NCBI RefSeq assembly: GCF_021739485.1 | Contig: NZ_JAJFNK010000002.1 | Coordinates: forward strand, 222,465 to 286,464 | From: Alicyclobacillus tolerans | Lineage (GTDB): Bacteria; Bacillota; Bacilli; Alicyclobacillales; Alicyclobacillaceae | DNA length: 64,000 bases | Direction of reading: 5' to 3' | Shown: piece by piece, positions 9,189-18,442 of the stretch | Layout: each line of letters opens with the position of its first letter | Position numbering within the stretch: the stretch's first letter is position 1 | Made by a program: the position numbers and the translations under genes | The notes under the pieces: model-generated | Databases searched by the model: none | The model's input: only the letters and a program-made list of their open reading frames with translations | What the model was told of the DNA's origin: nothing

Positions 9189-9727
9189 CCTTGACAAACG
9201 CTAAATCGCCTTTCTTTTGTGTCTCTAGTGGCCCCAAAGCGTCCAGGTGTGACAGGTTATTGACGAAATTTCAAAAGTCTTTGAGGAACTAAGACACAAT
9301 TGATCGCGTTGCTTGACACCGGAAAGATCCGGAAAGTAAGATGTTATCGTGCAGCAGGCGCCCAGTCACGTTTTGTCAGTGTTTTATGCGTCTCGACTTA
9401 CAAAAAATGGGAAATTCTTGTTTCGACGGCGTTCCTAAGTCGAAAGAACAGGACCCTTGGCTTCGATCGTTCCCAAGCTTTTTGCGCTCGGTTTTCTCGC
9501 TTTTCCTGGGCTGTGAGAAAGCCTTGGTAGAGAGTTTGGACGTCGAACTCCCGCGATTGGCTGGTCTGGACCTTAGAACACAGCGGCGAATCAAAATCGC
9601 CCTGACGAGCCGTTCATGGTTGGTTTTCAATCATGTTGGTTTTTCAATCATCCTGGTAGTGGTTTTGGGTGTTTGTAATTTGGACTGCTGCAATAACGCA
9701 ACCGCTCAAGGCAGGTGATTTGGGAGC
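9189..9727. other. 539-base gap where qcrA is expected
   Basis: No frame encodes the Rieske CTHLGC or CPCHG boxes. The longest forward frame (about 9341-9718) could give a protein ending in one membrane segment and a Cys pair, but it has no ribosome binding site. The region otherwise holds a promoter at 9313-9342 and a long leader for qcrB. Confidence 0.6.
9313..9342 (+). promoter_or_regulatory. Candidate promoter of qcrBC
   Basis: TTGACA at 9313-9318 and TAAGAT at 9337-9342, 18 bases apart. A CCGG-ended inverted repeat lies in the spacer. The predicted leader before qcrB is about 380 bases. Confidence 0.55.
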
Positions 9728-10399
9728 ATGTTGAAAAAGACGTATGACTGGATTGACGAGCGTTTGAACGTCACCCCGTTGTGGCGCGACGTCGCCGATC
9801 ACGATGTGCCGGCGCATGTCAATCCAGCAATCAAGATGTCAGCCTTTGTGTACTGTTTTGGCGGACTGACATTTTTGATCATCACGACGCAGATCTTATC
9901 AGGTATGTTTTTGGCGATGTACTATACGCCAGATATCACCAATGCGTGGTACAGCGTAAAGTACATTAACGACGAAGTGTTGCTGGGACAAGTCGTCCGA
10001 GGCATGCACTTCTGGGGCGCGAGCTTGGTCATTGTTATGATGTTTCTTCACATGCTACGCGTATTTTTCACAGGGGCTTACAAGAAACCGCGTGAACTCA
10101 ACTGGGTTGTAGGTGTACTTATTTTCTTCGTCGTCCTTGGTTTCGGTTTTACGGGTTATTTGCTGCCGTGGGACCAAAAAGCGTATTGGGCAACAGCGGT
10201 TGGCACTCAAATCGCGGGTTCTATTCCTTGGATTGGCCCTGCGGTTAAGACACTGCTGGTGGGGAGCCACACGGTGGGAGCGTTGACGCTGACTCGTTTT
10301 TACGCGATTCACGTATTCTTCTTGCCTGCCGCACTGCTCGTGTTGTTGGCCCTGCATTTCATTATGATCCGAAGTCAACACATTGCAGGTCCACTGTAA
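9728..10399 (+). CDS. qcrB: Menaquinol-cytochrome c reductase cytochrome b6-type subunit
   Basis: A 223-residue four-helix membrane protein that carries two b hemes and oxidises menaquinol. Heme ligands are visible as His94/His108 and His181/His195. Cys43 corresponds to the Cys that binds the extra heme ci covalently in B. subtilis QcrB. The ATG follows AGGTGA at nine bases. qcrC follows after 27 bases. The Rieske subunit needed for bifurcated electron transfer is not encoded upstream. Confidence 0.96.
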   Translation: MLKKTYDWIDERLNVTPLWRDVADHDVPAHVNPAIKMSAFVYCFGGLTFLIITTQILSGMFLAMYYTPDITNAWYSVKYINDEVLLGQVVRGMHFWGASLVIVMMFLHMLRVFFTGAYKKPRELNWVVGVLIFFVVLGFGFTGYLLPWDQKAYWATAVGTQIAGSIPWIGPAVKTLLVGSHTVGALTLTRFYAIHVFFLPAALLVLLALHFIMIRSQHIAGPL

Positions 10400-10426
10400 A
10401 ACAACACGAGTCAAGGAGGTGCACAT

Positions 10427-11191
10427 ATGGCCGGAGGAGAAAGGATTCCTGGAACGCCGAGGTATCGTCATCACCTTCTGAAGAACCCCGGTACGGAGCC
10501 GTTTTTTCCGAACTTTTTGTTAAAAGAATGGATCGCTGGCGCAATTTTTCTTACGGCTTTTATGCTTTGGATTGTTTTCAACCCAGTTCCTTTGGGCAGC
10601 AAGGCAAATCCTGACGACACGTCGTTCATCCCGGTGCCGGACTGGTACTTCTTGTTTTTGTATCAGCTTTTGAAATACTATCCAGGCAGCGCCATTGTAT
10701 TCGGTACCGTTTTGGTGCCTTTGGCGGCGAGCCTCATCCTGATCTTTACACCTTGGCTGGATGTTAAAAAAGCGCGGCATCCGTACAAACGTCCGCTGGC
10801 TACTGGTGGTATGGTGTTGGTCACATTTCTGACGATTTGGCTGACCAATGAGGCTTGGATTCAGCATAAGGCGGAACTAGCCAGTTCCGGAGGCGGCGCC
10901 GTGACTACGGCTTTGCCGAAGGTGCCGAAAATACCCAAGTCGCAGATTCACCTCATCGACACCAACATGCCGGGATACCAGGTATTTGAAAGCACCTGTG
11001 CAACGTGTCACGGCAGCTCAGGTGAAGGCGTCATTGGACCGCCCATTTATGCCATCGGAAAGTATTGGAATGAGAAGCAGTTGACGGACTTTGTAACTAA
11101 AGGCGGCGGCGGAATGCCCGCAAAGGGCGGTTTGACCAACGCCAAACAGTTGCAGGAAGTTCTCGATTGGTTGTCCAAGCAAAAAGGTTGA
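10427..11191 (+). CDS. qcrC: Menaquinol-cytochrome c reductase cytochrome b/c subunit
   Basis: 254 residues: a subunit IV-like part with three membrane helices and the Qo-site PDWYF motif (71-75), then a C-terminal c-type cytochrome domain outside the membrane. Heme c binds at CATCH (191-195), with Met230 in GGGGMPAKGG as probable distal ligand. This fused b/c arrangement is that of Bacillus QcrC. The ribosome binding site AAGGAGGTG is excellent. A long terminator hairpin follows. Confidence 0.96.
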   Translation: MAGGERIPGTPRYRHHLLKNPGTEPFFPNFLLKEWIAGAIFLTAFMLWIVFNPVPLGSKANPDDTSFIPVPDWYFLFLYQLLKYYPGSAIVFGTVLVPLAASLILIFTPWLDVKKARHPYKRPLATGGMVLVTFLTIWLTNEAWIQHKAELASSGGGAVTTALPKVPKIPKSQIHLIDTNMPGYQVFESTCATCHGSSGEGVIGPPIYAIGKYWNEKQLTDFVTKGGGGMPAKGGLTNAKQLQEVLDWLSKQKG

Positions 11192-11214
11192 GATTTGAAG
11201 TCAAACAGTGCCAC

Positions 11215-11266
11215 GAGGGTGGGCGCGCTGCTCTAAAAGGATGCAGCGAACCCGCCCTCTATTTTT
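11215..11266 (+). terminator. Strong terminator after qcrC
   Basis: GAGGGTGGG plus CGCTGC (11215-11231) pair with GCAGCG plus CCCGCCCTC (11243-11259) across a short loop with an internal bulge, followed by ATTTTTG. Confidence 0.75.
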
Positions 11267-11316
11267 GTCGTTCCGTGGCCATACCCCTTTCGTTGTACTG
11301 CCTGCCGAACCGCGTG

Positions 11317-12174
11317 TCACGAGCGAGAGTCGGCGGCAGGGGGAGAATCGTAAGTAAAGCCTTCGCCAACGACTTCATGGACGTCATTCACAACGACAAA
11401 AGCATAAGGGTCCGCTTCCTGTACAATCTGTTGGACGCGCGTCACTTCTTCGCGCGGTACCACGCAGTAAATCACTTGTTTCCCAATCCCCGTATAACCG
11501 CCGCGCGCTGACAACAGAGTGGTCCCGCGATTCAAACGCGAGTGGATGAAGTCGGCGATTTGTTCGTGCTTGTCCGAAATAATGGTAATGGCTTTCCCGG
11601 ACTTGACCCCCTCAATGACAAAGTCAATGACTCGACTTGAGACAAATAGCGCAACCAAAGAGTACATGGCCGTTTCATGTCCCACAACCAAAACCGATGC
11701 ACTGAGCACTACGACGTCGATGGAAAACAAAACCTTGCCCATGCTTAATCCATAGAAGTGGCGGATGAGTCTCGCAATGATGTCCGCACCTCCAGTGGTA
11801 GCTCCGGTCCGAAAGATCATCCCCAGGCCGAGTCCTGTACACACGCCCGCGTACAGCGCCCCTAACAGGGGGTCGTGGGTCGGAACTTGCCATTTGGCAG
11901 TGAGAGAGCTAAACAGAGAGACGGCAGCCACACCTACGGATGTCTTGAAAATGAATTCTCTGCCAAAGAACTTCCAACCGGGTATCAGTACAGGGATGTT
12001 TAAAAGCAAAAAGGTCAGTCCGAGCGGCCAGTGCATTTTGTATAGGAGAAGGACAGAAATGCCCACAAAACCGCCTTCCACCAAGTGGTTGGCAACCAAA
12101 AACGCGTTTAAGCCCACGGAATAGATGAGGGCTCCCAGTAAAACCAACAACCAATTCGAAATGCGACGACGCAT
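11317..12174 (-). CDS. YitT family membrane protein (YpjC-like)
   Basis: 285 residues with about five or six N-terminal membrane segments (DUF161) followed by a cytosolic C-terminal DUF2179 domain containing GGYTGIGKQ and a final VVVNDVHEV-like strand. Proteins of this family are linked to small-molecule transport but no substrate is established. ATG at 12174 has GAGGAG nine bases upstream; an extension to 12228 adds no conserved sequence. The position matches ypjC of B. subtilis. Confidence 0.85.
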   Translation of the reverse strand: MRRRISNWLLVLLGALIYSVGLNAFLVANHLVEGGFVGISVLLLYKMHWPLGLTFLLLNIPVLIPGWKFFGREFIFKTSVGVAAVSLFSSLTAKWQVPTHDPLLGALYAGVCTGLGLGMIFRTGATTGGADIIARLIRHFYGLSMGKVLFSIDVVVLSASVLVVGHETAMYSLVALFVSSRVIDFVIEGVKSGKAITIISDKHEQIADFIHSRLNRGTTLLSARGGYTGIGKQVIYCVVPREEVTRVQQIVQEADPYAFVVVNDVHEVVGEGFTYDSPPAADSRS

Positions 12175-12308
12175 GCCATCTGGCTCCTCGTTGAATTTCA
12201 GTCTTGTAGAGACTCCGATATCTCGCAAGATTTCGTCGTTTCATTATACTGATGGCGAGGAATCCTGGCAACTTGAAAGGTCAACTCCCCAGTTCCGATA
12301 CGCAGATT

Positions 12309-13364
12309 CTAGGGTCTCAACTCGCGCCGCGGCCACAAGAGCGCCATCAGCAGCAGGATGCAAATCCAGCCGAATAAGGAATAGGCATAGCGCACAATGT
12401 TGACAAACCCCACTTGACTCACCAAAAACGCAGCACCGAGGATCAGTGCAATGTACAAAGCGGAGAGCCGGGTCGAACGGCTCGAGATTTGCGTCCCGAT
12501 GGCGTAAACGTTCCCAACTAGGGTGGAGTAGATTTCTCCCCACAAGACAAACACAAAGACCCACTGCACGACGCGGCCCAACTGCGTGGCGATGTACCCC
12601 ATGGGCACCGCGTAGTGCAACGCTGTCGGGGAATGCGCAAACAGCGTGAAGGTCACTGCAAGCAGCATCATGCCCAATCCCAGCGCTCCCATTAGGGCCC
12701 CTGCCTTGAGAGCGCCCGGATCCTTGGTATTCGAACCTAACGGGATCAAGACCCCTGAAGCGAGCCCAATGTTCAATGACACGTAGACCACCGCAGAAGT
12801 GAGGCCGAGCCAAGGGGAAGAACCTGTAAATCCCTGTCCCCACTGCCAAGTGCGAACGAACCCATGGTTGTGCCACGCATGAACGGCTGCAAACAAAACA
12901 AAACTCACCATAACCGGAACAATGATTGTATTTGCCCGCAAGATGCCTTCGATACCGCGCAAGACTGTGAAAAAGGTAATTGCAATGGTGATGAGGACCC
13001 CAATTTGAAACGACATGTGCATGCGTTCCCGAAACAGTTCTCCGGCGCCCGCCAACATGGCGACAGTAACCCCGAACAGCATGACCAAAAGGGCTGCATC
13101 CACTGCTGTTCCAATCCATCGACCAAACAGATAGGCATTCACCTCACGGTAGGACTTGGCGTTCAGACGATGGCCCAAAATCATCAAGCGATATCCCAAC
13201 CAGGTGAACAGCAGTATCGATAACCCGATTCCTATGTATCCGATATTTCCAAAGCGTCCAAAAAACTGGTAGATCTCTTGTCCAGAGGCAAAACCCGCGC
13301 CAACGACTGTGCCAATATAAGCGCAACCGACTTGAAAGGCCTGCCACAGTTTGCTCCTGTCCAT
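12309..13364 (-). CDS. YkvI-like integral membrane transporter
   Basis: 351 residues with about ten hydrophobic segments. The N-terminus GTVVGAGFASGQEIYQFF is the unwound first-helix signature of LeuT/APC-fold carriers and is characteristic of the YkvI family. The substrate is unknown. The ATG at 13364 follows AGGAGGTG. The gene is transcribed away from uppP, and no partner gene is adjacent. Confidence 0.82.
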   Translation of the reverse strand: MDRSKLWQAFQVGCAYIGTVVGAGFASGQEIYQFFGRFGNIGYIGIGLSILLFTWLGYRLMILGHRLNAKSYREVNAYLFGRWIGTAVDAALLVMLFGVTVAMLAGAGELFRERMHMSFQIGVLITIAITFFTVLRGIEGILRANTIIVPVMVSFVLFAAVHAWHNHGFVRTWQWGQGFTGSSPWLGLTSAVVYVSLNIGLASGVLIPLGSNTKDPGALKAGALMGALGLGMMLLAVTFTLFAHSPTALHYAVPMGYIATQLGRVVQWVFVFVLWGEIYSTLVGNVYAIGTQISSRSTRLSALYIALILGAAFLVSQVGFVNIVRYAYSLFGWICILLLMALLWPRRELRP

Positions 13365-13532
13365 CGTGTTTCACCTCCTTATAACCAACATATGGCCGGG
13401 CCAGCCAGAACATGTACCATCTTTACAACAAACCGGACATGACTAGAGCTTGGACAAATATACATGTAGCATGGCCCAACTGCGGTTGGTTGGGCGCAAC
13501 AAAAATCTCACAAGGTACAAAGGAGGATCGAC

Positions 13533-14339
13533 ATGACGACATGGCAAGCCCTCATATTGGGACTTGTTCAAGGCATTACTGAATTTCTTCCGATCAGCAG
13601 TTCGGGCCACCTTGTCATTTTGCAGCGGCTGTGGCACATCTCCGGGAATGAACTGCTGTTTATCACCTTTTTGCACCTTGGAACCGTGCTTGCGGTGGTC
13701 TGGGCGCTTCGGCGGGAGGTGAAGGCCCTCATTCACAGGCCCTTGTCGTGGAACGCACTCATGATCTACGCGGCCCTTGTTCCCACTGCGGTGATAGGAT
13801 GGGCGTTTGAAGACTGGTTTGAAGGGCTGTTTAAGAGCGGAATGACCATTGGTTTTGAGTTTGTCATCACAGGCATCATTCTCTGGTGGCTGGACAGTGT
13901 CAACGTCAAAGGCAAACGGCTGGAAGACATGACCTTGAAAGACTCCCTTTGGATTGGAACGCTGCAAGGGGCTGCGATCCTGCCCGCCTTGTCCAGGTCG
14001 GGACTGACCATCGCTGGGGGCCTGTGGCGAGGTCTCGACCGGGATGCAGCAGGGCGGTTTTCGTTTCTGCTGTCCATCCCAGCCATTCTGGGAGCTACAG
14101 TGGTAGAGTTGGACGACTTATTTGAACACCCTGCGGCCCAATCGAGTATCGCCTGGACACAGATCCTCGTGGGAACTGCAGCGGCTGTCGTGGCTGGTTA
14201 CATTTCCGTAAAAGGCACACTGTGGCTGATTCGCCGCTCGAAAATGCGCGTATTCGCCATTTACGTATGGATTGTCGCTGCGTTTATATTGGCCGATCAA
14301 CTGTTCTTCCACCACTGGTTCCCTTCGTTGCTCAAATAA
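13533..14339 (+). CDS. uppP: Undecaprenyl-diphosphate phosphatase
   Basis: UppP removes a phosphate from undecaprenyl diphosphate at the membrane, recycling the lipid carrier for peptidoglycan and conferring bacitracin tolerance. The 268-residue protein has the two family motifs: QGITEFLPISSSGH (about 10-23) and the ALSRSGLTI segment with the conserved Ser-Arg. Eight hydrophobic segments are visible. The ATG follows AAAGGAGGA. Confidence 0.96.
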   Translation: MTTWQALILGLVQGITEFLPISSSGHLVILQRLWHISGNELLFITFLHLGTVLAVVWALRREVKALIHRPLSWNALMIYAALVPTAVIGWAFEDWFEGLFKSGMTIGFEFVITGIILWWLDSVNVKGKRLEDMTLKDSLWIGTLQGAAILPALSRSGLTIAGGLWRGLDRDAAGRFSFLLSIPAILGATVVELDDLFEHPAAQSSIAWTQILVGTAAAVVAGYISVKGTLWLIRRSKMRVFAIYVWIVAAFILADQLFFHHWFPSLLK

Positions 14340-14764
14340 AGGCAAGACGCCTCAAGTACTAAAAGAGTGCTCAAGTAAACCGGGATGCACATGCAATTTG
14401 GTACCGACTGCAGGGCTGCAGGCAAGCACATCGTCGATGGGCTCGCGGCAGCCCTTGTTCGTGCCCTTTAACACTTTCGACTGCGGTGCCTCGCATACTG
14501 GCGATGCAGCCGTTCACAGCGCATGAACAGGTCGCACCGTGACACCTGGGGTTCCAGCGCCAAATTTGCAATGCACGCCCTGTTGGCATTGCGATTGCGT
14601 TTCCGCCCAGTGCGCGTGAGTCTGCACCCGAGCAGCCAAAACGGCGGAGATGGCATAAGCAGAGGAGAACAAGCGCGTAAACGAAAACGACAAAAACCCT
14701 GAGAAGAGAGGTCCCAGGGTTGGTTTTCCCAATTGGTTTTGCCAACTGTTAAATCTTGTTTACC
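14340..14764. other. Gap between uppP and ylbJ without a supported gene
   Basis: Several overlapping frames of 60-124 codons exist on the minus strand, one starting with a hydrophobic stretch near 14732, but none has a ribosome binding site or recognisable sequence. The only clear element is the hairpin at 14695-14721. Confidence 0.5.
14695..14721 (-). terminator. Probable bidirectional terminator for ylbJ and uppP
   Basis: AACCCTG and CAGGGTT pair over a 13-base loop. Read on the minus strand a T-rich tail follows; on the plus strand GGTTTT follows. Confidence 0.5.
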
Positions 14765-16036
14765 CTAAATCCTGTTCAGGCGTGCTTTCCATGCAATGAT
14801 GCGAACCCTTCGTACGATATACACAACGAAGGAGAGCGCCAAGAGACTTCCAATCAACCACGCCCATGTCGACAATCCCGTCCACATCACATGCCACCAT
14901 GGGGCGCCGGAAGCCGCCTGGCTGGTGGCTGCAAACACGGGCACAATCGAGGACACGACGTGAACAGCCGTCTGACCCATGCCCAGCCCCCACAATAACA
15001 CGGTCAGGACCGCTGCGAGTGCTGCGTGCAAGAAACGGGCAATGAAGTAAGGCGTCATCCGAATATCCGTCTCTGTCAAAACGCTGGCGACCTGAGCGTG
15101 CACGGCCAAACCGCTCCATGCGATAATGCCGCTAATCAAGGCCAGTTTCTGCAACAAGGGAGCTGCCGTAACTGCAGCGGCCTGGGCAGAACCAATATCA
15201 ATTTCAAGCAGTCCAGCCAAAGTGGGATTGACGAGCCCCGTGTGAATTCCAAAGAGGTGGTAGACTAACGCGATCGGCCAACCCAGCACTTTCATCATTC
15301 CGGACAAACGCAAAATTTCGATCAACACCGAAAAAAATACGATGAAGCCCAGAATCATCAAGAGCGTTTGGACGGACTCCGTCACCGCGTTACCCAGCAA
15401 CTTTCCGAACGGGCGCCCGTCCTCCTCGTGAGCCTTCAACATTTCCGTAAAAGCCCTTTTTAGGATGTTTTCACGGCGCGAAGACCGCGGCTCGCGAGGC
15501 GTCATCTCCTGACCCCGGCCCCACAATTTGAAACCGACGCCCACTAAAAACGCGGAAATGTAGTGCGCAATCGCAAGCAATGCTCCGAGTGCCGGCGATT
15601 TTAACATCCCGACCGCCACGGCTCCGAACATAAACAAGGGGTCTGCCGTGTTCGTGAACGCCAACAAGCGTTCTCCTTCAATCCTCGTACACATTTTTGT
15701 CTCGCGAAAACGCGCGGTGATCACGGCGTCCATTGGGTATCCGGCTGCCAATCCCATAGACAGAGCAAAAGCTCCGATGCCCGGTACACTAAACAGCGGC
15801 CTCATGAGAGGCTCCAACAGCACCCCAAACCCGCGCACAATCCCAAGCCCCAACATGAGCTCGGACAGAATAAAAAAAGGCAGCAGGGACGGAAAAACGA
15901 TGTCCCAAAATACTTTGAGCCCGGCAATTCCGGCGTCAAATCCTTGCTTTGGATAGACGACCAGGGCAATGGTGAAAATCACGACCATCAGTCCAAGCAG
16001 CACCGTGGACCATCGGCTAGTGCGCTGTTGCGTCAC
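14765..16036 (-). CDS. ylbJ: Sporulation integral membrane protein YlbJ
   Basis: 423 residues with about eight to ten membrane segments and two nucleoside-recognition (Gate) domains. AGYPMDAVITARF and the segment around HTGLVNPTLAG are typical of YlbJ and its relatives SpoVV/SpmA. YlbJ (SpoVV) in B. subtilis is a forespore outer-membrane channel needed for dipicolinic acid uptake. The GTG start has AAAGGAG about ten bases upstream. It supports a spore-forming host. Confidence 0.9.
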   Translation of the reverse strand: MTQQRTSRWSTVLLGLMVVIFTIALVVYPKQGFDAGIAGLKVFWDIVFPSLLPFFILSELMLGLGIVRGFGVLLEPLMRPLFSVPGIGAFALSMGLAAGYPMDAVITARFRETKMCTRIEGERLLAFTNTADPLFMFGAVAVGMLKSPALGALLAIAHYISAFLVGVGFKLWGRGQEMTPREPRSSRRENILKRAFTEMLKAHEEDGRPFGKLLGNAVTESVQTLLMILGFIVFFSVLIEILRLSGMMKVLGWPIALVYHLFGIHTGLVNPTLAGLLEIDIGSAQAAAVTAAPLLQKLALISGIIAWSGLAVHAQVASVLTETDIRMTPYFIARFLHAALAAVLTVLLWGLGMGQTAVHVVSSIVPVFAATSQAASGAPWWHVMWTGLSTWAWLIGSLLALSFVVYIVRRVRIIAWKARLNRI

Positions 16037-16114
16037 ACTCTATCATCTCCTTTTAGTCAAACCTGGTTCGTTGTCCAAGGGGCAGTCAGTTACATCATAT
16101 GTGGACATGGACAG

Positions 16115-16144
16115 TTTATGTTTGCGCCGCGCGTTCGCTATAAT
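16115..16144 (+). promoter_or_regulatory. Promoter of ypjD-like operon
   Basis: Perfect TATAAT at 16139-16144 with a weak TTTATG 18 bases upstream (16115-16120). Transcription from about 16151 would exclude the GTG at 16147 as a start. Confidence 0.6.
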
Positions 16145-16224
16145 AGGTGAAGAGACAAGAGAAAGACGCGCCGGCTGCACCTGCGCAAAAGCCCGAATTC
16201 TTCATCGTGGGAGTGAGATCCATC

Positions 16225-16560
16225 GTGACATTGCAGGAAGTGCAGCAACGAGTCGACGATTACATTGGCCAGTTTAAGGAAGGGTACTTCTCGCCAATGA
16301 CCCTGATTGTCCGTTTGTCGGAGGAACTTGGAGAACTCGCGAGGGAAGTCAACCACGAATATGGAGAAAAGCCAAAAAAATCCACAGAGCCCGAGGGCAG
16401 TATTGCCATGGAACTCGGAGACATGCTGTTCGTCTTAACCTGTTTAGCGAACCGTCTCAACATCGACTTGGACGCTTCTTTTAACGCGGTGATGGAAAAA
16501 TTCGAAACCAGAGACAAGGACCGCTGGACCCGGATTTATCCAAACACCTCGACACCATAG
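16225..16560 (+). CDS. MazG-type nucleotide pyrophosphohydrolase (YpjD-like)
   Basis: 111 residues of all-alpha MazG fold, which hydrolyses nucleoside triphosphates to monophosphates. Metal-binding acids are in EELGELAREV (EExxE type) and MELGDMLFVL (ExxD). The closing RDKDRWTRI matches YpjD. GTG at 16225 is preferred: GGGAG lies upstream, the homologue starts here, and the longer frame from 16147 would begin at the promoter. A TPR gene and dapB follow in the same direction. Confidence 0.88.
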   Translation: MTLQEVQQRVDDYIGQFKEGYFSPMTLIVRLSEELGELAREVNHEYGEKPKKSTEPEGSIAMELGDMLFVLTCLANRLNIDLDASFNAVMEKFETRDKDRWTRIYPNTSTP

Positions 16561-16619
16561 GCCGCGGTACAGTCCCTTCCCGTCTGTCAGCATATAGTGG
16601 ACGGTGGGAGGTGATGGCA

Positions 16620-17057
16620 GTGTCTCAGGGAGAGAGGTTTCTTAAGTCCGGATTTGCCTATCTTTATATCAACGACTTTGACAAGGCTTTGGATTCTTTT
16701 AGGCGCGCCATTGACTGTGAGCCTGCAAACGCCCACTATTATTTTCATGCGTCCTTCACCGCGCTGCGTAGTCAACGGCGTGTCTGGGCGCTGCATTGGG
16801 CTGTGACGGCCCAGAGTCTGGCACCTGAAGACGCGCTGTTTGCCGAACACGTGAACGTTGCCAGAGCAAGTATTCTGGAACGAACCGGACAGGTTCTGGC
16901 ACAGTCTGGACACGTTGAACTGGCTGAGGCGCTGCTGGGTCAGGCCGCCCAGCTTGATCCGCTCCATCAACACGCGGACCCGTTCCAAACGGTTAGACAA
17001 GGCCCTGGAAACGCCAACGACTCCGGATCGCATCCGGTCTCGAACAACACTTCCTAA
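16620..17057 (+). CDS. Small TPR-repeat protein
   Basis: 145 residues with about two and a half tetratricopeptide repeats (YLYINDFDKALDSFRRAI; AEALLGQAAQLDP), a fold for protein contacts. The last 20 residues are Ser/Asn-rich and disordered. GTG at 16620 follows GGGAGGTG at six to seven bases; an ATG at 16614 lies inside that site. It sits 14 bases before dapB. No specific partner can be named. Confidence 0.75.
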   Translation: MSQGERFLKSGFAYLYINDFDKALDSFRRAIDCEPANAHYYFHASFTALRSQRRVWALHWAVTAQSLAPEDALFAEHVNVARASILERTGQVLAQSGHVELAEALLGQAAQLDPLHQHADPFQTVRQGPGNANDSGSHPVSNNTS

Positions 17058-17071
17058 GGAGGAGCACATAC

Positions 17072-17908
17072 ATGGAGACACCCCGCATCAAAGTTGCGGT
17101 GGCGGGTGCAGCAGGAAAAATGGGACGCGAAGCCGTTGCGGCTTTGCGTGAAGACCCGCGCTTTGAACTGGCGGCGGTTCTGATGCGTTCAGCAAGACAA
17201 GCCTATACGGAATCCGTGCCGGTTTATACCGACCCAGAACAGCTGCTCGAAAAATCACTTCCCGACGTTTGGCTCGACCTTACCGACGCCTCAAGCGTGG
17301 TGCGCCACGTAGATATGGCCATGGCTTACGGGGTGCGTCCCGTCATTGGCGCCACGGGGTACACGCCAGAGGACCTTAAACGCTGGGAAGCCACATGCCA
17401 AGTGGGAGGACTTGGGGCCATTGCCGCTCCCAACTTTGCCATTGGAGCGCTGCTGATGGTTCGCTTCGCAAGCGAAGCAGCCCGTTTTTTCCAACAAGCC
17501 GAGATTATCGAACTCCACCATGACCAAAAAAAGGACGCTCCATCTGGAACTGCGAAACGCACGGCAGAAGCCATCGCGTTGAATCAAAGTGAAGCCGCTG
17601 CAAATGACGGCGCGTTTTCGCGTTCGAGCCATGGACAAGCGTCCACCCGCAACGGATCAGCTTCACAGCAGAGTGAAGCGCACAATCCGGCGCGTGGGCT
17701 GTCTGTCTCCAATATCCCCATACATAGCGTGCGGCTGCCTGGTTTAGTCGCACATCAGGAGGTTTTATTCGGAGGCACTGGGGAAGTGTTGACCATCCGG
17801 CACGACTCGCTGTCCCGCACCAGTTTCATGCCTGGGATCACGTTTGCGTGTGCTAAGGTCATGGAACTGAATTCCCTGGTTTACGGACTTGAACACCTGT
17901 TGTGGTAG
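17072..17908 (+). CDS. dapB: 4-hydroxy-tetrahydrodipicolinate reductase
   Basis: DapB reduces the dihydrodipicolinate precursor in lysine and diaminopimelate synthesis, feeding cell wall and spore dipicolinate. The N-terminal Rossmann motif is GAAGKMGRE (about 10-18). ELHHDQKKDAPSGTA holds the catalytic His pair and Lys. At 278 residues it is slightly long because a Ser/Asn/Ala-rich insertion of about 25 residues follows the active-site segment. The ribosome binding site AAGGAGG is strong. mgsA follows, as in B. subtilis. Confidence 0.96.
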   Translation: METPRIKVAVAGAAGKMGREAVAALREDPRFELAAVLMRSARQAYTESVPVYTDPEQLLEKSLPDVWLDLTDASSVVRHVDMAMAYGVRPVIGATGYTPEDLKRWEATCQVGGLGAIAAPNFAIGALLMVRFASEAARFFQQAEIIELHHDQKKDAPSGTAKRTAEAIALNQSEAAANDGAFSRSSHGQASTRNGSASQQSEAHNPARGLSVSNIPIHSVRLPGLVAHQEVLFGGTGEVLTIRHDSLSRTSFMPGITFACAKVMELNSLVYGLEHLLW

Positions 17909-17952
17909 TATGCTTCTTTTGAACGAAAAACGCCCGAAAGGAAGGGGCCTCC

Positions 17953-18369
17953 ATGAACATCGCTCTTATTGCGCACGACAATAAAAAAGAAGACATGGTC
18001 AATTTTGCCATCGCCTATGAACAAATTTTTCGCAAGGCCACGTTGTTTGCCACCGGCACGACGGGCAAGCGAATCGCAGACGCAACTGGCCTGCAGATTC
18101 ACCGGGTTCAGTCTGGTCCGTACGGCGGTGACCAGCAGATAGGTTCGAAGATTGCAGAGAACGACATGGACCTCGTGATTTTTTTGCGGGATCCGTTGAC
18201 GGCCCAACCTCATGAACCGGACATCACCGCGTTACTTCGGCTCTGCGACGTTCACAACGTGCCTGTGGCCACGAACTTGGCCACCGCGGAAGCCCTCATG
18301 CATGCCCTGGACCGGGGAGACCTCAATTGGCGAGACGCTGTCCGCGGGGAGGAATTCCCTGGAGCGTAA
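17953..18369 (+). CDS. mgsA: Methylglyoxal synthase
   Basis: MgsA converts dihydroxyacetone phosphate to methylglyoxal, a bypass that releases phosphate when glycolytic phosphates accumulate. The 138-residue protein has the phosphate-binding ATGTTGKRI, the [10 protein letters not shown] loop with the catalytic Asp, and [14 protein letters not shown]. The ATG has AAGGAAGGGG upstream. bshB1, which lies between mgsA and bshA in B. subtilis, is absent; a tandem repeat occupies part of the gap. Confidence 0.96.
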   Translation: MNIALIAHDNKKEDMVNFAIAYEQIFRKATLFATGTTGKRIADATGLQIHRVQSGPYGGDQQIGSKIAENDMDLVIFLRDPLTAQPHEPDITALLRLCDVHNVPVATNLATAEALMHALDRGDLNWRDAVRGEEFPGA

Positions 18370-18388
18370 CGCCTTGTGGAGTTGCGGA

Positions 18389-18427
18389 TTTTGATTTGGG
18401 GTTTTGATTTGGGGTTTTGATTTGGGG
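18389..18427 (+). repeat. Three perfect 13-bp tandem repeats before bshA
   Basis: TTTTGATTTGGGG occurs three times without mismatch (18389-18401, 18402-18414, 18415-18427), ending five bases before the AGGAGG of bshA. The G4 runs could affect translation or be prone to slippage. Confidence 0.9.
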
Positions 18428-18442
18428 TAAGGAGGGAAGACC

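Noticed and set aside
9341..9718. 125-codon frame in the qcrA position ending in a membrane segment and Cys pair
   Set aside because: No ribosome binding site at any start, no Rieske or other motif, and it overlaps the predicted promoter region; kept only as a note.
14371..14745. Overlapping minus-strand frames with a hydrophobic start between uppP and ylbJ
   Set aside because: Three frames compete, none has a ribosome binding site, and residue usage looks random after the first 35 codons.
18389..18427. CRISPR-like repeat
   Set aside because: The repeats are directly abutting with no spacers.
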